Origin: Candidatus Omnitrophota bacterium
GTDB lineage: Bacteria; Omnitrophota; Gorgyraeia; 2-01-FULL-45-10
DNA length: 36,567 nt
Assembly: GCA_003142795.1 (NCBI GenBank)
Contig: PLNN01000035.1
Coordinates: 1-36,567 of the forward strand
Direction of reading: 5' to 3'
Made by a program: the position numbers and the translations under genes
Part shown: positions 7,749 through 15,902 of the stretch, piece after piece
Numbering within the stretch: the stretch's first letter is position 1
How the letters are laid out: each line of letters opens with the position of its first letter
Notes under the pieces: generated by a model
The model's database searches: none
What the model saw: only the letters and a program-made list of their open reading frames with translations
What the model was told of the DNA's origin: nothing

Positions 7749-9767
7749 ATGAAGAAGACTATAATTAATTACAAAATATTTCTCATGACAGGGATCATTC
7801 TCGCGCTCTTGTCAAATACGGCTTTTGCATATTGGTTATGGACGCCTGAGACTAAGAAATTCGTAAATCCCAAATACGCCGTCAAGGATAGCCCTAAAGA
7901 ACAGTTCGATTGGGCGATGAGTTTCTATAATGCAAAAGACTATCAGCGTGCCGTTTCTGAATTCGAGAAACTGGTCAAGCAGTATGAGTATTCCGAATAT
8001 GCCGCCGATTCCCAGTATTATGCAGGCCTTTCCTATGAGACCATGGGGAAGTTCTATATTGCGTACCAGAATTATCAAAAAGCGATAGATAATTTTCCTC
8101 ATATCGAAAATTTAGACGAGATAATCGCAAGAGAATTTAATATAGCGAATTTCTACGCCACTAAAGATAACCCGAAGGTCCTCGGCATGGATATAATGAT
8201 GGCCCTGGACCGGGCAATAGAGATATATAAGAAGGTAGTGGATAACGCTCCGTACGGCAAGCTTGCCGAAGAGTCCCAATTTAAGATGGGCGAGGCTCTC
8301 AAGAAAGGCGAGCGTTATGACGAGGCCATACAGGCGTTCCAAAAGCTGGCGGAAGATTATCCAAATTCCAAATTCGCGGACAAAGCACGATACGAGACCG
8401 CTTATTGCGCCTACAAGGCATCCTTGAAACCGGCTTATGATATCGAACCGACCGACAAAGCGATAAAGGCGTTCCAGAATTTTGCGGAATCCAACCAGGA
8501 TAAAGAACTGTCGAAAGAGGCAGATAAGACGGTCTTGCGGCTTAGGGATAAGGCTGCCGAGAAATCTATGATAACTGCCAGGTTCTATGAGAGTCAGAAC
8601 CATTACCAGTCCGCGGTAATATATTATCAGGAGGTATTGGATAAATTCCCGGATTGTTCCTTTGTGAAAGAGGCGAGAACAAAAATAGATAAATTGTCCG
8701 CTGTTATAAAGAACCGCGAAGACAGAGCTAAAGGGCTGCCCGGAGAAGGACCAAGATCCTGGAACCCAATAAAATTCGCAAACAAACCTAAACCTAAAGA
8801 AACAACTGATCAAAACCAGGCGCCGAAGGCCGCAAAGTCCAGTACATGGAAACCATTCAGTTTTGCAAATAAACCTAAGCCCGAGAAAGTAGCTGCTGAT
8901 CAAGTCCGGGAAGCGAAAGCCAAACCTAGTACATGGAAACCATTCAGCCTTGCAAGTAAGCCGAAACCCAAGAAAGAACCCGTCCAGGCCGTTACAACTG
9001 ATAACGCTGATCAGAATACTAAAGTAGAAAACGCTAAGGTCCAAAAAAAAGGATGGGCGCCTTTCACTTTAGCAGGACCGGCCAAGAAAAAGGAAACGGT
9101 TGAGCAAGCCCAAGCGCCTAAGGCTGTAAGAGCAAGCACATGGAAACCATTCAGCTTTGCAAATAAACCTAAGCCCGAAAAAGTAGCTACTGAGCAAGTC
9201 CGGGAAACGAAAGCCGAAAAACCCAGCACATGGAAACCATTCAGTTTTGCAAATAAACCTAAACCCGAGAAAGTAGCTGCTGAGCAAGTCCAGGAACCGA
9301 AAGCCAAACCCAGCACGTGGAAGCCATTCAGCTTTGCAAGCAAGCCGAAACCCAAAAAAGAACCCGTCCAATCCGTCACAACTGATAGCGCTGATCAAGA
9401 TAATAAAAAGAAAGAATCGGCCGGGCAAGATCAGGAACCGAAAGCCGTGAGGCTTAATAGCTGGAGCCCGCTTAATTTTAGCGGTAAACCAAAACCTGGG
9501 AAAACTCTTGTCGCATCTCAAACCGAGCCTTTAAAAACAGAAACCGCACCGGTAACTGAAGAGCCGCAGGCAACAACTGCTGCTCAAGGTGCCGAAGCGG
9601 AAAAGGCGCCGGTTGTTCCGGAAGCGGGAGCTGGTGTCGAGGCTGCTCCAGCGTCAGAGACAACTACCGAGCCCGCAACCGAGACGGTCGCGATCAAAGA
9701 TACAAGTACGGCTCAAGATACAGGTGTGGCAAATACAGACGAACCAAAAAAGCAAGAGGTGAGATGA
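7749..9767 (+). CDS. BamD-like periplasmic TPR protein with WKPF repeat tail
   Basis: I start this at ATG 7749, not TTG 7704. The ATG gives a proper signal peptide (MKKTIINYKIFLMTG...SNTAFA), while the TTG lies in a promoter. The mature part has several TPR units spaced like the outer-membrane lipoprotein BamD/YfiO ('EQFDWAMSFYNAKDYQRAVSEFEKL' type). There is no lipobox Cys, so it is probably soluble or periplasmic. After about residue 330 comes a Lys/Pro-rich tail with eight copies of 'STWKPFSFANKPKP' or close variants. The tail ends in an Ala/Glu/Thr-rich segment. The repeats resemble a peptidoglycan- or protein-binding linker but match no family I know. It overlaps lptE by 4 bases (ATGA), which ties it to envelope assembly. 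Confidence 0.75.
   Translation: MKKTIINYKIFLMTGIILALLSNTAFAYWLWTPETKKFVNPKYAVKDSPKEQFDWAMSFYNAKDYQRAVSEFEKLVKQYEYSEYAADSQYYAGLSYETMGKFYIAYQNYQKAIDNFPHIENLDEIIAREFNIANFYATKDNPKVLGMDIMMALDRAIEIYKKVVDNAPYGKLAEESQFKMGEALKKGERYDEAIQAFQKLAEDYPNSKFADKARYETAYCAYKASLKPAYDIEPTDKAIKAFQNFAESNQDKELSKEADKTVLRLRDKAAEKSMITARFYESQNHYQSAVIYYQEVLDKFPDCSFVKEARTKIDKLSAVIKNREDRAKGLPGEGPRSWNPIKFANKPKPKETTDQNQAPKAAKSSTWKPFSFANKPKPEKVAADQVREAKAKPSTWKPFSLASKPKPKKEPVQAVTTDNADQNTKVENAKVQKKGWAPFTLAGPAKKKETVEQAQAPKAVRASTWKPFSFANKPKPEKVATEQVRETKAEKPSTWKPFSFANKPKPEKVAAEQVQEPKAKPSTWKPFSFASKPKPKKEPVQSVTTDSADQDNKKKESAGQDQEPKAVRLNSWSPLNFSGKPKPGKTLVASQTEPLKTETAPVTEEPQATTAAQGAEAEKAPVVPEAGAGVEAAPASETTTEPATETVAIKDTSTAQDTGVANTDEPKKQEVR
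8750..9520 (+). repeat. Eight WKPF-KPKP coding repeats
   Basis: Each unit has a Trp-x-Pro-(Phe/Leu/Ile) core followed by F/L-A-x-KPKP and a variable acidic/Gln-rich spacer of 10-35 residues. Copies begin near 8756, 8846, 8933, 9050, 9137, 9227, 9314 and 9458. The central copies are close to identical at DNA level, indicating recent expansion. Confidence 0.75.
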
Positions 9768-10306
9768 TGAAGAGGCCTTTTCTTTTATTTTTTATGTCAA
9801 TTCTTTTGCTTATTCCCGGGTGCGGGTACACGACCCGCTCTTTGCTTCCTTCGGACTTGAAGACAATATACGTGGATAATTTTAAGAATGCCATCAACGT
9901 CAGCGCGGAACAGAGTAACCTCAGGATGTATAGAGGATATAGACCGGGCATGGAACGCGATCTGACGACGGCTGTGAACGACAAGTACGTTTTTGATGGG
10001 AATCTTGGCATTGCCAGGGAGCCGAACGCCGACCTCATACTTACCGGAGAATTGGTAGACTTCCGGAGAGAGGCTTTAAGATACGACGCCAATAATAACG
10101 TGGAAGAATACAGGATCATAATGATAGTGAACATCGAGCTAACGAACCACAAGACCGGAAAAGTGATGTGGACCGAAAAAGGGTTCTCCGGGGAAACGAC
10201 CTACAGGACCTCCGGGTCTCTGGCGAAATCCGATACTGCCGCTGTCAACGATGCTATCATCGATCTGGCGAGACGAATAGTGGAGAGAACCGTTGAAGCA
10301 TGGTAA
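9764..10306 (+). CDS. lptE: LptE-family outer-membrane lipoprotein (LPS assembly)
   Basis: A 180-residue lipoprotein with signal peptide and lipobox 'LIPGC', followed by 'GYTTRSLLP'. It has the LptE/RlpB pattern: 'IYVDNFKN', then 'ADLILTGELVDFRREAL', then a basic C-terminal helix 'DAIIDLARRIVERTVEAW'. In known bacteria LptE plugs the LptD barrel that places lipopolysaccharide in the outer leaflet. It overlaps the TPR gene by ATGA and holA by 7 bases. lptE next to holA is a widespread gene order and supports the call. GAGGTGAG precedes the start. Confidence 0.85.
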   Translation: MMKRPFLLFFMSILLLIPGCGYTTRSLLPSDLKTIYVDNFKNAINVSAEQSNLRMYRGYRPGMERDLTTAVNDKYVFDGNLGIAREPNADLILTGELVDFRREALRYDANNNVEEYRIIMIVNIELTNHKTGKVMWTEKGFSGETTYRTSGSLAKSDTAAVNDAIIDLARRIVERTVEAW

Positions 10307-11259
10307 CCCCGCGCGCGGTTTTTTTATTTACCGGGAACGATAGTTATTTAAAAGACAAGGCATTAGAGGAATTAAGCTCATCCCTCCTGGATAATTCTTC
10401 AAAAGAACTGGATTACAAAGTATTCTATGGCGGCGATTCGGACATGAGAGAGGTGCTTGATTGCGCCGGCACCATCCCGTTTTTAGCCAAGAAGAAACTC
10501 ATAGTCATAAAAAACGCTGAAAAATTCGCCAAGGAAGAAAAATCGCGCCTCATCGCATATATTAAAAATCCGATAAATTCAACCTGCCTTGTATTATTGT
10601 CCGATGATGAAGACTTTCTTTTAAAAGATGATATAGCCGAGCATGCAACCGTCCGCAGGTTCGGCGTTTTAACGGACCGCGATTTAAATTCGTGGATCAG
10701 GGATCTTGTTGCATCAACAGGTACCGGCAAAAAGATATTGCCGGATGCCGTGGAAACCCTGAAAGAACTGCAGGGCCAGGACCTTCTGTCGCTACAGCAG
10801 GAGATCGAGAAACTCATAGCCTTTGTGGGCAAGAGGGGCGAGATAAGCTCCGATGACGTTGAGGAGGTCGTAGGCAAAAGCATTGCGGCATCGGCTTTCG
10901 ATCTCACAGCCGCGATAGGTGAGAATAGGGTAGACGATGCCATGCGCGTTATTTCAGACCTTGTTTTGACAGGCAAAAGACATTACGAGATAATAGGGCT
11001 TCTCTGCTGGCATCTTAAAAGAGTGATGAGGGCCAGGATCCTCAGGGATAAAGGAGAGTCGGATACGCGCATAGCGAGCATGTTAAGAATACCCGGAAGG
11101 CACGCCGATGATTTTTTTGTTCAGCTTGCGTCCCTCGATATAGGGAAAATACGCTCCAGGATGCGCGTCCTTCTCGAGGCTGACCTGGACCTGAAACGGA
11201 CAAAATACGACCCGGCGCTTATTTTGGAATTTGCCGTAATAAGGATGTGTCTTACTTAA
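10300..11259 (+). CDS. holA: DNA polymerase III delta subunit
   Basis: A 319-residue HolA homologue. The N terminus 'VFLFTGNDSYLKDKALEEL' is the typical delta opening. The AAA+-like fold follows without a functional Walker A, as usual for delta. The C-terminal collar region has 'AFDLTAAIGENRVDDAMRVISDLVLTGK' and 'IGLLCWHLKRVMRAR'. Delta opens the beta sliding clamp within the clamp loader. The ATG lies inside the lptE 3' end (7-base overlap), suggesting translational coupling. The 3' end overlaps the convergent rpsT gene by 8 bases. Confidence 0.92.
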   Translation: MVTPRAVFLFTGNDSYLKDKALEELSSSLLDNSSKELDYKVFYGGDSDMREVLDCAGTIPFLAKKKLIVIKNAEKFAKEEKSRLIAYIKNPINSTCLVLLSDDEDFLLKDDIAEHATVRRFGVLTDRDLNSWIRDLVASTGTGKKILPDAVETLKELQGQDLLSLQQEIEKLIAFVGKRGEISSDDVEEVVGKSIAASAFDLTAAIGENRVDDAMRVISDLVLTGKRHYEIIGLLCWHLKRVMRARILRDKGESDTRIASMLRIPGRHADDFFVQLASLDIGKIRSRMRVLLEADLDLKRTKYDPALILEFAVIRMCLT

Positions 11260-11515
11260 CTTTTGAGAGCTTCTTCATAAGGCGGGAGATCGACCTGGAC
11301 GCGGCATTGGCTTTGATGACCCCTTTTGAGGCGGCTCTATCTATTTTTGACGTAAGAACTTTTAATGCGGACTTGGCATCCTCAAGCTTCTTTGACGCGA
11401 TGAGCCTTTCGAAACTCTTTTTCAGGGTCTTCAGCTCTGACTTCGTGGTAATGTTCCTGAAGTGTCTTTTTTTAGCTTTTCTAAGTTCTTTATAAGCAGT
11501 TCGTTCTCTTGGCAT
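11252..11515 (-). CDS. rpsT: 30S ribosomal protein S20
   Basis: An 87-residue, very basic all-helical protein with the S20 pattern: N-terminal 'KELRKAKKRHFRNITTKSELKTLKK' and the C-terminal signature 'GVIKANAASRSISRLMKKL'. It binds 16S rRNA early in small-subunit assembly. AAAGGA sits at good distance before the ATG. It is the only minus-strand gene in the housekeeping block and is tail-to-tail with holA, the stop codons overlapping within 8 bases. Confidence 0.95.
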   Translation of the reverse strand: MPRERTAYKELRKAKKRHFRNITTKSELKTLKKSFERLIASKKLEDAKSALKVLTSKIDRAASKGVIKANAASRSISRLMKKLSKVK

Positions 11516-11541
11516 AAGATCCTTTCAATTTTGTAGACGTA

Positions 11542-11570
11542 ATTATATCATTTCACTTATTTTCGGTCAA
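11542..11570 (-). promoter_or_regulatory. Strong sigma-70-type promoter of rpsT
   Basis: Read on the minus strand: TTGACC (11570-11565), a 17-base spacer and a perfect TATAAT (11547-11542). Near-consensus strength suits a ribosomal protein gene. It lies in the 82-base divergent gap with murJ. Confidence 0.75.
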
Positions 11571-11597
11571 GCGATTTAATAAACTTTCATATTCATT

Positions 11598-13130
11598 ATG
11601 AACAAAACAAAACTGATAAAATCTACGGGTACTATAAGCATTGCTACCGCACTTAGCAGGGTGCTTGGCTTTGTCAGGGATATCGTTATAGCCAATTTTT
11701 TCGGGACGGCCATATACGCCCAGGCGTTCGTAGTCGCGTTCCGCATCCCGAACCTCTTAAGGGACCTGATAGGAGAGGGGGCGACGAACGCCGCTTTCGT
11801 TCCTGTGCTTACGGACGAACTGACGAAAAATGGCAAAGACGAGTTCTTTAAACTGGCGCAGGTGATACTGAACATCCTTTTCCTGGTCCTCATCGCCCTC
11901 ACGGTCATCGGGATATTCGCCTCTCCTATCATAGTGAAGCTGATAGCGCCGGGTTTCTCAGCCAACGCGGAGAAGTTCGAGGCGACCGTTACCCTGACGC
12001 GAATATTATTCCCTTTCCTGATCATGGTCGGGCTGTGGGCATATGCCATGGGCGTCCTGAATTCGTTGGGTGTTTTTGCGGCCCCCGCCTTCGGGCCGTG
12101 TCTTGTGAATATTTCGATGATACTCTGCGCCATGTGGTTCGGGGAGAACGTCTTCGGCCTGGCGTCAGGAGTGCTGGCCGGCGGAGCGCTGCAGCTTTTT
12201 ATCCAGTTCCCTTCTCTCTACAAGCACGGATGGAAGCCAAGGCTTACAGCGGAATTTTCACATCCAAAAGCTAAAAGGATAGGCAAACTTTTGGTCCCGC
12301 GCGCACTTGGCGCATGTGTTTATCAGGTAAACGTTTTTATAAGCACAATACTTGCTTCATTATCAGGCATAGTAGGCGAGGGCGCGGTAGCGGCCATATA
12401 TTATGCTAACAGGGTCTGGCAGCTGCCTCTGGCGATATTCGGGATAGCGTTGGCGCAGGCCGCTCTTCCTGCGATGTCCAGGCACGTCGCCCTTAACGAT
12501 ATGGGAAAACTTAAAGAGACGGTCCTTTTTTCTCTGCGGGTATTATTCTTCATATTAATACCTTCAAGCATCGGCCTTATGGTCATGGGAACGCCGATCA
12601 CGAAAGTCCTTTTTGAGAGAGGAGCGTTTACGGCCTATTCGACGCAAATAACCGCGAGCGCCCTCTTCTTTTACGCTATAGGCCTTGTCGCCTGCGGCGG
12701 CATAAAAGTCCTTGTGAGCGCGTTCTATGCGATGCATGATACAATGACCCCCGTCAAGACGGCCTTCTGCGCGCTCATCATGAACATAATCCTGAACCTC
12801 GCCCTGATGTATCCCCTCAAGGTAGGAGGGCTTGCGCTGGCCACTTCCATTTCGGCCATATTCAATTTTATCGCGCTATATATTTTATTGAGAAAGCGGC
12901 TGGGAGATTTCGGCATAAAACAGACAATAGATTCTTTCTTAAAGGTCACCTTAGCCAGTTTGGTCATGGCCGGGGCGCTTGAGGCCGCATTGTTATATAT
13001 CAATCGCGTTACGCCTCTCAGCCTGCTTGGAATAATAGGGGCGGGCATCGTGATCTTTTTAGCGGTAAGCCATTTACTTAAAGTTGATGAACTTAAAGAG
13101 ATGCTGGTATGGATCAAAAGGAAAAGATAA
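11598..13130 (+). CDS. murJ: MurJ/MviN lipid II flippase
   Basis: A 510-residue integral membrane protein of the MOP/MviN superfamily with about 14 hydrophobic helices. The N-terminal signature 'ALSRVLGFVRDIVIANFFG' and 'FRIPNLLRDLIGEGATNAAFVPV' are diagnostic of MurJ, including the conserved arginines lining the cavity. It moves the peptidoglycan precursor lipid II across the inner membrane. The start ATG has no clear Shine-Dalgarno, only AT-rich sequence before it. The 3' end overlaps uvrC by 22 bases. Confidence 0.94.
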   Translation: MNKTKLIKSTGTISIATALSRVLGFVRDIVIANFFGTAIYAQAFVVAFRIPNLLRDLIGEGATNAAFVPVLTDELTKNGKDEFFKLAQVILNILFLVLIALTVIGIFASPIIVKLIAPGFSANAEKFEATVTLTRILFPFLIMVGLWAYAMGVLNSLGVFAAPAFGPCLVNISMILCAMWFGENVFGLASGVLAGGALQLFIQFPSLYKHGWKPRLTAEFSHPKAKRIGKLLVPRALGACVYQVNVFISTILASLSGIVGEGAVAAIYYANRVWQLPLAIFGIALAQAALPAMSRHVALNDMGKLKETVLFSLRVLFFILIPSSIGLMVMGTPITKVLFERGAFTAYSTQITASALFFYAIGLVACGGIKVLVSAFYAMHDTMTPVKTAFCALIMNIILNLALMYPLKVGGLALATSISAIFNFIALYILLRKRLGDFGIKQTIDSFLKVTLASLVMAGALEAALLYINRVTPLSLLGIIGAGIVIFLAVSHLLKVDELKEMLVWIKRKR

Positions 13131-14512
13131 AAGCCCTGCCCGACTCTTCGGGTGTTTACATCATGAAGGGCGATAACAATAAAGTCCTTTACGTCGGCAA
13201 GGCCTCTAATTTAAGGAAGAGGGTCTCCAGCTACTTCCGCTCCAGGGCCGGGCATAGCGACAGGATAGCGTTGATGGTCGCTCAGGTAAAGGATATTACC
13301 TATATACCGACCTCTACGGAAGCCGAGGCGCTGATCTACGAAAACGGCCTGATAAAGCAGCTTGATCCTAAATATAATGTCGCGCTCCGTGATGACAAAA
13401 GCTATCCGATGCTGAAACTTACAATGAATGAAAGGTTCCCGCGCCTGTTCGTAACGCGGCAGAAGAAAGACGACGGAGCGGCTTACTACGGCCCGTATTC
13501 GGATGCGAGATTGTTGCGAGAGGCGCTGATAGCGCTGCGTCAGATATTTCCTTTAAGGAGCTGCGGGGCCCTTCCTAAAACGGTTTGTCTCAATTATCAT
13601 ATAAAACAGTGCCTTGGCCCGTGTGCAAGCGTGATCTCCAACGATAGATATATGGATGTGGTGTCGGAGCTGAAATTATTTTTGGAAGGTAAAAGAGCGG
13701 AACTGTTAAAACTCCTATCGGTCCGCATGGCAGAAGCCGCCAAAAAAGAAGATTTCGAAGAAGCCGGACGTATTAAATCAAGGATAGAGGCCTTAAGTTC
13801 TATCAAAGAAAAGAGCGTCAGCTATTATCCGGCAGGCGAGCTTGAAGAGTTGAGGAATTTACTGAAGATCAAAGGGCCGATAGAAGTGATCGAGGCGTTC
13901 GACGTCTCTAACATAATGGGCAAGGCCGCGGTCGGGTCGATGATATATTTTTATAAAGGCCGCCCTAAGAAGAGCGAATACAGGAAATTCAGGATAAAGA
14001 CGGTTTCAAAGATAGATGATTACGCTATGATGAGGGAACTTGTCAGGAGGCGCTATTCAAGGTCTTTGGAAGAAAAGAGAAGATTGCCGGACCTGATATT
14101 GATAGACGGAGGCAAGGGGCACCTGTCCGCAGTAGTGACCGAGCTTGAAAAACTTGGGCTAACAGACATGCCGGCGATCGGTATCGCTAAAGAGTTTGAA
14201 CATATTTATACAAAAGACAGCGATAAGCCGATAATGTTGCCGCGCGAATCGAAGGCCCTGCATCTCCTGGAAAGGGTGAGGGATGAGGCGCACAGGTTCG
14301 CCATCGGGTATCATAAAAAATTGATGTCCAAAAGAATAGAATTTTCGGAACTTGACGAGATTAGGGGCGTAGGGCCAAAGAGAAAAAAAGAACTGCTGAA
14401 GCATTTTAGCGGTATAGGCGGCGTAAAAGCTGCAAGTATAGAAATGCTTTTAAAAGTGAAGGGCATGGATGAAAGATCGGCGCGAAATATTATCGAACAT
14501 TTCAAAAAATAA
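13109..14512 (+). CDS. uvrC: Short-form UvrC, excinuclease ABC subunit C
   Basis: A 467-residue nucleotide excision repair nuclease. The N-terminal GIY-YIG domain ('SGVYIMKGDNNKVLYVGKA') makes the 3' incision. A Cys cluster follows ('RSCGALPKTVC...QCLGPC'), matching the iron-sulphur ligands of UvrC. The UVR motif that docks UvrB is at about 204-235. The RNase H-like nuclease ('EAFDVSNI', 'LILIDGGKGHL') starts near 259, and a C-terminal helix-hairpin-helix pair is at 414-467. The usual protein is about 600 residues. The missing ~130 lie between the UVR motif and the RNase H part, while all catalytic motifs remain. It overlaps murJ by 22 bases and the next gene by 44. Confidence 0.93.
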   Translation: MDQKEKIKALPDSSGVYIMKGDNNKVLYVGKASNLRKRVSSYFRSRAGHSDRIALMVAQVKDITYIPTSTEAEALIYENGLIKQLDPKYNVALRDDKSYPMLKLTMNERFPRLFVTRQKKDDGAAYYGPYSDARLLREALIALRQIFPLRSCGALPKTVCLNYHIKQCLGPCASVISNDRYMDVVSELKLFLEGKRAELLKLLSVRMAEAAKKEDFEEAGRIKSRIEALSSIKEKSVSYYPAGELEELRNLLKIKGPIEVIEAFDVSNIMGKAAVGSMIYFYKGRPKKSEYRKFRIKTVSKIDDYAMMRELVRRRYSRSLEEKRRLPDLILIDGGKGHLSAVVTELEKLGLTDMPAIGIAKEFEHIYTKDSDKPIMLPRESKALHLLERVRDEAHRFAIGYHKKLMSKRIEFSELDEIRGVGPKRKKELLKHFSGIGGVKAASIEMLLKVKGMDERSARNIIEHFKK

Positions 14513-14777
14513 AAAGCTGACGGATTTTGAAAAGAAAGTTTACAAGGCAACTTTGGCTATCCCGAAAGGCGAGGTGCGGTCATATAAATGGGTGGCTGGA
14601 ACAATCGGTAACCCGAGATCATGCCGTGCTGTCGGGAACGCATTGAATAAGAATCCTTATGCTCCGGTAGTTCCGTGCCACAGGGTCATCAAGTCGGACG
14701 GCTCTGCAGGAGGTTTTGCACTAGGCTTAAAGGCGAAGTATCGTCTATTAAAGAGAGAAGGCGTTGACTTACAGTAA
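14469..14777 (+). CDS. Minimal O6-alkylguanine-DNA alkyltransferase domain protein
   Basis: A 102-residue protein made almost only of the MGMT/Ogt DNA-binding domain. It has the helix-turn-helix 'GEVRSYKWVAGTIGNPRSCRAVGNAL' with its arginine finger, then the active-site motif 'PCHRV' with the acceptor Cys, and 'GFALGLKAKYRLLKREG'. The Cys makes it a candidate suicide repair enzyme and not an alkyltransferase-like protein, in which Trp usually replaces Cys. The N-terminal domain of Ogt is absent. The ATG lies 44 bases inside uvrC, so repair genes are coupled. The start is uncertain because no good ribosome site is seen. Confidence 0.85.
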   Translation: MKDRREILSNISKNKKLTDFEKKVYKATLAIPKGEVRSYKWVAGTIGNPRSCRAVGNALNKNPYAPVVPCHRVIKSDGSAGGFALGLKAKYRLLKREGVDLQ

Positions 14778-14793
14778 ATAAGACTGTTATAAT
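14764..14793 (+). promoter_or_regulatory. Sigma-70-type promoter of prfB-secA-lnt
   Basis: TTGACT (14764-14769), an 18-base spacer and a perfect TATAAT (14788-14793). The -35 lies in the last codons of the methyltransferase gene. Transcription should start near 14800, about 3 bases before the prfB ATG, giving an essentially leaderless message. Confidence 0.65.
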
Positions 14794-14802
14794 GATAAAA
14801 TT

Positions 14803-15898
14803 ATGATAGAAGAGCTGAAAGAACAATTAAAGATAATAGATGCAAAGCTTACTGCTTTGAGAGGTTTTCTTTGACGTCGATAACTCTATAAAAAGGATAT
14901 CTTCGCTGGAAGGCGAGATGTCAAAGGCAGATTTCTGGAAGGACGAAGAGTCGTCCAAGGCAGTCATAAAAGAGCTTAAGGCATTGAAGGCCTCCGCAGA
15001 CCCATTCATTAAAATAGAAACTGAATACAAAGATCTGAGAGATATCGTTTCGATAGCTACCGCGGAAGATGCAGATGCTCTTCGGCATTTCAAAAATGAC
15101 CTTGGGCGGTTAGGGCAAAAAGTCGACAGCCTTGAATTCAACAGCATCTTGAACGATCCGCAAGACCGCTCTAATGCGATCATGAGCGTGAATGCCGGGG
15201 CCGGCGGAACAGAGTCATGCGACTGGGCAGCGATGCTCTTGCGAATGTATTCGAGGTGGGCGGAGAGCAAGGGTTACCAGATCGTATTGATAGACCAGCT
15301 TGCCGGTGAAGAGGCGGGGACGAAGAACGTTACCATCCTGATAAAAGGTGACTTCGCTTACGGTTACCTGAAATCGGAATCCGGCGTACACCGGCTCGTG
15401 AGGATATCGCCGTTCGATTCCAATAAACGCAGGCATACTTCGTTCGCGTCCATAGATGTCATTCCGGAAGTTCCGGACGATATCCCGATAGATATTAAAG
15501 AAACCGACCTGAAGATAGACACCTATCGCGCGGGAGGAAAGGGCGGCCAGCATGTCAATAAGACGGACTCTGCGGTAAGGATCACCCATCTGCCGACAGG
15601 CATCGTGGTCCAGTGCCAGAACGAACGTTCGCAGCTGAAGAATAGATCGATGGCGATGAAGATCCTGAAGGCCAGGCTTTACGAGAGCGAGAGACAGAAG
15701 AAGGTAAAAGAGATGGAGAGCGCTTACGAGGCGAAGAAAGAGATAGCTTGGGGGAGCCAGATAAGGTCGTATGTGCTGCATCCATATTCCATGGTAAAGG
15801 ACCATAGGACTGATCATGAAACGGGAAACGCTCAAGGCGTGCTCGAAGGGAAGATAGACGAATTTATAGAAGCGTACTTAAAGTCAGGAAAGAAATAA
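14803..15898 (+). CDS. prfB: Peptide chain release factor 2, with programmed +1 frameshift
   Basis: The ORF track begins at an internal Met (14918). The real gene starts at ATG 14803: 23 codons run to an in-frame TGA (14872-14874) at the classic CTT-TGA-C site. The +1 frame then continues from GAC 14873 as '[18 protein letters not shown]'. The joined product is 364 residues, the usual RF2 length. RF2 reads UGA and UAA stops. The codon-recognition tripeptide SPF (about residue 200) and the catalytic GGQ (about 245) are both present. In known bacteria low RF2 promotes the shift, so the protein controls its own level. secA follows 4 bases later. Confidence 0.95.
14860..14875 (+). promoter_or_regulatory. 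prfB +1 programmed frameshift site
   Basis: AGAGGT lies 3 bases before CTT TGA C. This is the same register as the internal Shine-Dalgarno-like AGGGGG plus CTTTGAC of the E. coli prfB site. The in-frame UGA is the sensing stop codon. Confidence 0.9.
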
Positions 15899-15902
15899 TC
15901 AT

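Noticed and set aside
8112-9044. 310-codon minus-strand ORF opposite the TPR gene
   Set aside because: It is a shadow of the TPR gene and its Lys/Pro repeat tail, rich in Phe/Cys/Leu as antisense of AAA/GAA codons, with no family likeness.
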